This document shows, in pieces, positions 39,715 to 45,119 of a DNA stretch of 45,119 nucleotides. Each line of letters starts with the position of its first letter. Within the stretch, counting starts at the first letter, position 1. The stretch is taken from the NCBI GenBank assembly GCA_009786685.1, contig WQRQ01000010.1:1-45119 (forward strand), read 5' to 3'. The notes under the pieces are model-generated. The model saw nothing but the letters and a program-made list of their open reading frames with translations. It was not told where the DNA came from and ran no database searches. A program made the translations under genes and the position numbers. The stretch is from Defluviitaleaceae bacterium (GTDB lineage: Bacteria > Bacillota > Clostridia > Lachnospirales > WQUN01).

Positions 39715-40961
39715 GCAAAGTTTTAATAATAGGAAGCGGCGGCCGAGAACACGCCTTGGCATGGAAATTTGCCCAATCGGAGGAAGTAGAAAAAATCTAC
39801 GCAGCACCCGGCAATCCGGGCATAGACGAAATAGAAAAATGCGAAAGCATAGCCATAGAAATCTCCAACCACACCGCGCTGGCCGAGTTTGCAAAGGAAA
39901 ACGAAATCGCACTAACCTTCATCGGGCCGGAAGCCCCGCTGGTAGACGGCATTGTGGATTTTTTTGAGCAAGAAGGCCTTACCGTATTCGGCCCACGGGC
40001 AAACGCCGCCATTATCGAAGGCAGCAAAAGCTTCGCCAAGGAGCTTATGAAAAAACACGGCATTCCCACGGCGGGATACGAGGTTTTTACAAGCTTTGCC
40101 GACGCCGCAAAGTACATTAAAATTAAACGCCCACCCTTTGTCCTAAAAGCCGACGGGCTGGCAGCAGGCAAGGGCGTAGTAATCGCCGAGACCCACGAGG
40201 AGGCGTACTCTGCACTGGCCGAGATGTTACAAAACAAACGCTTTGGCGCGGCGGGCAATACCGTCGTTATCGAGGAATTTCTCACGGGGACGGAGTTTTC
40301 CTATATGGCATTTGTAAACGGCGAGGACGTTTACCCCATGGTGATTGCCAAAGACCACAAACGCGCCTTCGACGGCGACAAAGGGCCTAACACCGGCGGA
40401 ATGGGAGCGTATTCGCCCGTGCCGCAGATTTCCGACGAAATCATCGAAAAAGCACGACAAGAAATCCTAATCCCCACCGCAAAAGCCATGGTAGCCGAAG
40501 GCCGCCCCTTCACAGGAATCCTATACGCAGGCCTTATCGCCTCCAAAGCAGGCGCGAAGGTAATAGAATTTAACGCCCGCTTTGGCGACCCCGAGACAGA
40601 AGTAATTCTACCGCGCTTAGAAAGCGACTTATACACCGCACTAATGGACATCCTAGACAAAAAAGACCCCAACCTCGAATGGAGCGAAGAAGCCGTACTT
40701 GGCGTAATCCTAGCCTCCAAAGGCTACCCCGACGACTTTGAGAAAGGCGCGGAAATAAAAGGCCTCGACAAAGTAAACTCACAAACCCTAATCTTCCACT
40801 GCGGCACAGCCAAAAACGAAGCAGACAATTTTACAACAAACGGCGGCCGCGTACTACTCGCCGCCCGCAAAGCCGAAACCCTCGACGCCGTAAGAAAAGA
40901 ACTCTACCGCGACATAAAAAATATAAAATGCACAAACTTGTTCCACAGGAGCGACATATGA
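39711..40961 (+). CDS. purD: Phosphoribosylamine-glycine ligase
   Basis: KVLIIGSGGREHALAWKFAQS, FIGPEAPLVDGIVDFF, FVLKADGLAAGKGVVIAET. Confidence 0.97.
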   Translation: MSKVLIIGSGGREHALAWKFAQSEEVEKIYAAPGNPGIDEIEKCESIAIEISNHTALAEFAKENEIALTFIGPEAPLVDGIVDFFEQEGLTVFGPRANAAIIEGSKSFAKELMKKHGIPTAGYEVFTSFADAAKYIKIKRPPFVLKADGLAAGKGVVIAETHEEAYSALAEMLQNKRFGAAGNTVVIEEFLTGTEFSYMAFVNGEDVYPMVIAKDHKRAFDGDKGPNTGGMGAYSPVPQISDEIIEKARQEILIPTAKAMVAEGRPFTGILYAGLIASKAGAKVIEFNARFGDPETEVILPRLESDLYTALMDILDKKDPNLEWSEEAVLGVILASKGYPDDFEKGAEIKGLDKVNSQTLIFHCGTAKNEADNFTTNGGRVLLAARKAETLDAVRKELYRDIKNIKCTNLFHRSDI

Positions 40962-41530
40962 CAAAACTAGAAACAGAACGCCTAATCCTACGCACCTACA
41001 AAGAAACCGACCTGCCCGAAATGCACCGCCAATGGTCGGACAGGGCGATTATGTACTACCTGGACGATATCCTTTGCCACAGCATTGAGGACACAAAAAA
41101 ATACCTAAAAACCGGCATGGAAAACTCCGATGGTCATTATTTTTGCATTACAGAAAAACCGCACGACGACTTTATCGGGAGCATTGGCTATACGATTTCC
41201 GACACCACGTCGCTAGGCAAAATCGTCCACATGGGCTACATGATGTTCCCGGAGTACCACGGGCGCGGCTACATGACAGAGGCAGTTAAGGCGGTAATCG
41301 ACTTCGCATTTACCCGCGACAATGTTATCCGCATAACCACAGGCTGCCACGCAGAAAACATAGCAAGCCGCAGAGTAATAGAAAAATCACGCTTCCGAAA
41401 AGAAGCCGAAAAAATAAAAGCCGTCTACCACGACGGCAAAATGAAAGACAGGCTGGAGTACGCGATAAATAAAGATGATGTAAAGGAGTTAAAGTCATGG
41501 AACAATTCCCAAAAATATCACACGACATAA
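40958..41530 (+). CDS. GNAT-family N-acetyltransferase (RimJ/RimL-like)
   Basis: LETERLILRTYKETDLPEM; GYMMFPEYHGRGYMTEAVKAVIDFAF. Confidence 0.87.
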   Translation: MTKLETERLILRTYKETDLPEMHRQWSDRAIMYYLDDILCHSIEDTKKYLKTGMENSDGHYFCITEKPHDDFIGSIGYTISDTTSLGKIVHMGYMMFPEYHGRGYMTEAVKAVIDFAFTRDNVIRITTGCHAENIASRRVIEKSRFRKEAEKIKAVYHDGKMKDRLEYAINKDDVKELKSWNNSQKYHTT

Positions 41531-41721
41531 ATATTATGGGCGGCAAAGCCTGCATAAAAGGCACTCGTGTAACGGTCGGTATGATAATGGCGCAATTAAG
41601 CGGAGGAAAAACCGCTGACGCCCTCGTAGGAGAGTATCCATATCTTTCGCATGGTGACATCTCGGAAGCGTTACGTTATGCCGCATGGCTTGCCGTTATA
41701 AAAAACTCACCTCACCGTTGA
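41497..41721 (+). CDS. DUF433 domain protein (putative antitoxin)
   Basis: ISHDINIMGGKACIKGTRVTVGMIMAQLSGGKTADALVGEYPYLSHGDISEALRYAAW. Confidence 0.85.
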   Translation: MEQFPKISHDINIMGGKACIKGTRVTVGMIMAQLSGGKTADALVGEYPYLSHGDISEALRYAAWLAVIKNSPHR

Positions 41722-41801
41722 ATTTTTGTAAACTTCAAATACACGGTTATTGTCTTACGCCTTCCGCCGCCGCATAATATCCACAGAGAGGCGGAGATAA
41801 T

Positions 41802-42623
41802 ATGCGCGAAATCCTATCAGGCAACATAGCAAGATACAGAAAAGACCAGCACCTAACCCAAGAAGCCTTGGCCGAGCAATTAGGCATAACCTTCCAAGCC
41901 GTAAGCAAATGGGAAACAGGCCAAACCGTCCCCGACACGGTGCTACTACCAAAACTCGCACACGCGCTGGGCGTGAGTGTGGATAAACTACTGGGCTACA
42001 CGGCCTTTGGCGACGACGCGTCATACTACGAGGACGACTACAAAAAAGACGAGTACTACTGGGGAGTACAGCCGTCAAGGATGTGTCTGAAAGTCTTGGA
42101 GCTAATACCGCCTACTCGTCCGCTAAAGGTGATTGATATCGGGTGCGGCGAGGGCAAAGACGCCGTATTTTTCGCAAAGTGCGGCTATGATGTTACGGCC
42201 TTTGATATTTCGGAGGCGGGGCTGGACAAAACAAAACGCCTTGCAGATAAAGCTCGCGTAAACGTACGCGCATTCCGCGCAAATATTTGGGATTATCGGT
42301 TGGAAGAAAACTACGACATCCTGTTCTCCAGCGGCGCGCTCCATTACATCAAGCCAAAACTACGTGACGAAATCATGCAAAATTACAAATCCCACGTAAA
42401 CCAAAACGGACTGGTCGCATTCCACGTTTTCGTAAAAAAACCGTTCATCACAGCAGCACCCGAAAAAGAAAACCATTCCCACGAATGGAAATCTGGACAG
42501 CTTTTCACATATTTCCACGACTGGTATATCGAGGATTGCATGGAGTATGTATTTGACTGCAACTCGTCCGGCATACCACACCAACACGCAGCAAACCGAC
42601 TTTTTGCGAAAAACAAAAAATAA
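41802..42623 (+). CDS. XRE-type HTH fused to SAM-dependent methyltransferase
   Basis: N-terminus IARYRKDQHLTQEALAEQLGITFQAVSKWETGQTVPDTVLLPKLAHALGVSVDKLLG; C-terminus KVIDIGCGEGKDAVFFAKCGYDVTAFDISEAGLDKTK. Confidence 0.9.
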   Translation: MREILSGNIARYRKDQHLTQEALAEQLGITFQAVSKWETGQTVPDTVLLPKLAHALGVSVDKLLGYTAFGDDASYYEDDYKKDEYYWGVQPSRMCLKVLELIPPTRPLKVIDIGCGEGKDAVFFAKCGYDVTAFDISEAGLDKTKRLADKARVNVRAFRANIWDYRLEENYDILFSSGALHYIKPKLRDEIMQNYKSHVNQNGLVAFHVFVKKPFITAAPEKENHSHEWKSGQLFTYFHDWYIEDCMEYVFDCNSSGIPHQHAANRLFAKNKK

Positions 42624-42635
42624 AGGAGTACAAGC

Positions 42636-43319
42636 ATGAAACCAATCTACGAAGGCAAAACAAAAAACGTATACGAAAACCCAAACGGCACGCTTACCCT
42701 AAAATTAAAAGACGACGCAACAGGCAAAGACGGCGTTTTCGACCCGGGCGAGAACGCCGTAGGCTTGAGTATAGAAGGCCTGGGGCGCGAATCTCTTAGG
42801 CTTTCGGTATACTATTTTGAGCTACTTGCGGCGCAGGGGATTCCTACGCACTATATCGCAAGCGACATTGCCGCTGCAACCATGGATGTGCGCCCCGCCG
42901 TCATATTTGGCAAGGGCATAGAATTTGTATGCCGACGCAAGGCCGACGGCAGCTTTATCCGCCGCTACGGCGCGTATACAAAATCCGGCGACGACCTAGA
43001 CTACTTAGCAGAAGTAACCCTAAAAGACGACGCCCGCCAAGACCCACCCATCACAAAAGAAGCCCTAGTAACCCTAAAAATCCTAACAGAAGCCGACTAC
43101 AAAGCCTGCATTACCCTAACCAAAAAAGCAGCAAAAATAATAGCCGCCGATCTGGAGAAAAAAGGCCTACAGCTATACGACCTAAAATTCGAGTTTGGCA
43201 AAAGCGACGGCGAGGTTATCCTGATAGACGAAATCTCCGCAGGCTGTATGCGTGTCTACAAGGACGGCAAAATAGTACCCCCAATGGAACTCGGCGCGCT
43301 GATACTCGGGGGTGCATAA
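42636..43319 (+). CDS. purC: SAICAR synthetase
   Basis: PIYEGKTKNVYENPNGTLTLKLKDDATGKDGVFDPG; LYDLKFEFG, LIDEISAGCMRVY. Confidence 0.95.
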   Translation: MKPIYEGKTKNVYENPNGTLTLKLKDDATGKDGVFDPGENAVGLSIEGLGRESLRLSVYYFELLAAQGIPTHYIASDIAAATMDVRPAVIFGKGIEFVCRRKADGSFIRRYGAYTKSGDDLDYLAEVTLKDDARQDPPITKEALVTLKILTEADYKACITLTKKAAKIIAADLEKKGLQLYDLKFEFGKSDGEVILIDEISAGCMRVYKDGKIVPPMELGALILGGA

Positions 43320-43320
43320 A

Positions 43321-43947
43321 ATGCTCCCACCACTTAACATAAGCACATGGAAAGAAGAATCCCTATCCGCTTTGTCAGAAAAAATATTAAGCATGACACC
43401 AACCCCCCTCATACTTATAGACGGCGTGGGCGGCTCGGGAAAAACGACCTTAGCCAAAAAACTTGCAGATATGCTAAATGCAAACATAGTATCCACAGAC
43501 GACGTCGCATGGTACGCAGACCCAATTCACTGGGACGAAGAACTGCTAACAGGCATTATCCACCCATGGCAAAACGGAGAAAATATCGCCTACAAGCCAT
43601 CAGGCTGGATTAAAAAAAACCGCAACGGATGTATCACGGCAGCCCCAAACAAAGCCCTAATAATAGAAGGCAGCGGCGCGTGCAGAAAAACATTGCGCAA
43701 ATCCGCCACATACTCCATCTGGGTAGACACGAAATCGGAAGTTGCCCGAGACAGAGTTATAAGGCGCGACCTAGCCAACGGAGAAAACGGCGGCACACTA
43801 GAATCCGTCACAGAATTCACCGACTGGTGGGATTCCATAGCCGACCCCTTCCTACTGGAAGAATCCGCATGGAAATATGTAAACATAATCATCAGCGGTG
43901 AGCAGTCGGATTTAGCGTCAAATACGGTAAGCACATCACTTCCATAA
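43321..43947 (+). CDS. P-loop nucleoside/uridine kinase-like protein
   Basis: ILIDGVGGSGKTTLAKKLADML Walker A; STDDVAWYADPIHWDEELL. Confidence 0.75.
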   Translation: MLPPLNISTWKEESLSALSEKILSMTPTPLILIDGVGGSGKTTLAKKLADMLNANIVSTDDVAWYADPIHWDEELLTGIIHPWQNGENIAYKPSGWIKKNRNGCITAAPNKALIIEGSGACRKTLRKSATYSIWVDTKSEVARDRVIRRDLANGENGGTLESVTEFTDWWDSIADPFLLEESAWKYVNIIISGEQSDLASNTVSTSLP

Positions 43948-44497
43948 AAGACGGCTCAATAACCTCCGTAACACGCACGGTAAGCGTACAAACATCCGTA
44001 TACTCCACTCCTAAAATCTCCACACCCAGCTTTTCAAAATCATATTTCACCTTGTCAAAATTTGAATACCCACATACCACGCCGTATTCCTTGGAGATTA
44101 CAAGCTCCTCGGGTGCGGCGTTTTCCATCGCGCCTTTTGCGGCGCGGGTGTATGCACGCACAAGCCCACCCGCTCCCAGCAGCGTCCCGCCAAAATACCG
44201 CGTCACCACACATACATAATTAATTACACCCGTTTTCTGAAACACGGTTAACACAGGCATTCCCGCAGTGCCATGCGGCTCACCATCATCACTCATTCGC
44301 ACAACATTGCCCGCCGTGATTTCATACGCAAACACATTATGATTTGCCTTAGGATGCGCGGCGCGGATTTCCGCGATTACCGTACGAGCCGCCTCGTCCG
44401 TACTCACAGGCGCGCAGTACCCCAAAAACTTAGACCGCTTTTCTTCGTATTCAAAAACGCCTTCTTTCGGCAAAATCAGTGGCATATTAACCCTCAT
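43892..44497 (-). CDS. YigZ/IMPACT (UPF0029) family protein
   Basis: KRSKFLGYCAPV...AEIRAAHPKANHNVFAYEI...RMSDDGEPHGTAGMPVLTVFQKTGVINYVCVVTRYFGGTLLGAGGLVRAYTRAAK. Confidence 0.93.
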   Translation of the reverse strand: MRVNMPLILPKEGVFEYEEKRSKFLGYCAPVSTDEAARTVIAEIRAAHPKANHNVFAYEITAGNVVRMSDDGEPHGTAGMPVLTVFQKTGVINYVCVVTRYFGGTLLGAGGLVRAYTRAAKGAMENAAPEELVISKEYGVVCGYSNFDKVKYDFEKLGVEILGVEYTDVCTLTVRVTEVIEPSFMEVMCLPYLTLNPTAHR

Positions 44498-44524
44498 TTT
44501 TTCGCATAATAAATTTCGGAAATC

Positions 44525-44589
44525 TTTTTGCCGTGCGGCAAAAACCGGGAATAAAAAACGCAGTGAAACGTTCGCGATTTTTTATTCCC
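44525..44589 (+). repeat. Twin-hairpin repeat, copy 2
   Basis: TTTTTGCC-GTGC-GGCAAAAA, then GGGAATAAAAAACGC-loop-GCG(A)TTTTTTATTCCC. Confidence 0.65.
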
Positions 44590-44611
44590 TGACTAAAAGG
44601 AGAAATGATAA

Positions 44612-45119
44612 ATGAAAAATATATTTTTATGCGTACTGGCAGCAGTGGCGTGCCTTGGCGTACCCGTTGCGCCGGAAGAAACAAAGCTCCCCGTTATTAT
44701 GTACCATTTGGTAACGGAAAATCAAAAATACATCGGCCCGTTTGGAATCTCACCTACACAGCTACGCCAAGATTTTGAATACATGCAAGCAAACAACTAC
44801 AACACAGTAGTAGTAAGCGACCTGATAGCCTTGGTAAACGAAGGCATCCCCCTACCGCCAAACCCAATAATGCTAACCTTTGACGACGGCAACTACAGCG
44901 AGTATAAATACCTGCTCCCGCTACTCCAAGAGTTCGACCAAAAAGCCGTAGTTTCCATAATGGGCGAAGCCACAGACCGCGCCACAGCCGAAGCCGAAAA
45001 AAATCCCAAAGCCCCACACCCCAACCTAAACTGGGAGCAAGTAACCACCCTACACGAAAGCGGCCACGCAGAAATCCAAAGCCACGCCTACGACCTACAC
45101 CGCCCCCCCCTGGGCAGCG
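44612..45119 (+). CDS. Polysaccharide deacetylase family protein (runs off window end)
   Basis: ATG 44612 after AAAAGGAGA: MKNIFLCVLAAVACLGVPVAPEETKLPVIMYHLVTEN...PIMLTFDDGNYSEYKYLLPLL...GHAEIQSHAYDLH. Confidence 0.88.
   Translation, partial: MKNIFLCVLAAVACLGVPVAPEETKLPVIMYHLVTENQKYIGPFGISPTQLRQDFEYMQANNYNTVVVSDLIALVNEGIPLPPNPIMLTFDDGNYSEYKYLLPLLQEFDQKAVVSIMGEATDRATAEAEKNPKAPHPNLNWEQVTTLHESGHAEIQSHAYDLHRPPLGS

Overview
The 45 kb window looks chromosomal and Firmicutes/Clostridia-like. The protein families, the SASP-like small ORF, the Shine-Dalgarno spacing and the TTG/GTG starts all point that way. Left end (1-2.7 kb): a decayed accessory segment with the 3' end of an AAA/DUF4143 gene, a 5'-truncated excisionase-like gene, a frameshifted gene and a PIN/antitoxin-like pair. 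It ends at an orphan 3' fragment of a tRNA-Ser(UGA), which resembles the displaced att site of an integrated element. 3-12 kb: an uncharacterised gene behind a 26-aa membrane micro-ORF, a GT2 glycosyltransferase, a lipoprotein, cell-wall hydrolases (amidase_3, M23), an MCP and an L-fucose/arabinose-isomerase-like protein. 12.3-20.4 kb: a collinear operon of poorly characterised genes (membrane + long-helix protein, YhcG/DUF1016 PD-(D/E)XK nuclease, Ig-like and giant TPR-like proteins resembling the DUF5717 group, PAS-PAS-GGDEF). This is the best candidate for an undescribed multi-gene system. 20.4-23.4 kb: a ~500 bp non-coding inverted-repeat element, a CofE-like gene, a possible structured RNA and a Phd/VapC pair whose toxin has a nonsense codon. 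23.5-25.8 kb: NuoE/NuoF-like flavin diaphorase subunits without an adjacent hydrogenase. 25.8-43.3 kb: purine genes purK-L-F-M-N-H-D-C, interrupted by GNATs, an MNT nucleotidyltransferase, HicAB, DUF4349 paralogs, an HTH-methyltransferase fusion and others. Two dispersed palindromic repeat families with compensatory changes were found by eye. One copy lies in frame inside the 5' end of purF. All family calls are from reading the protein sequences; no database searches were run.
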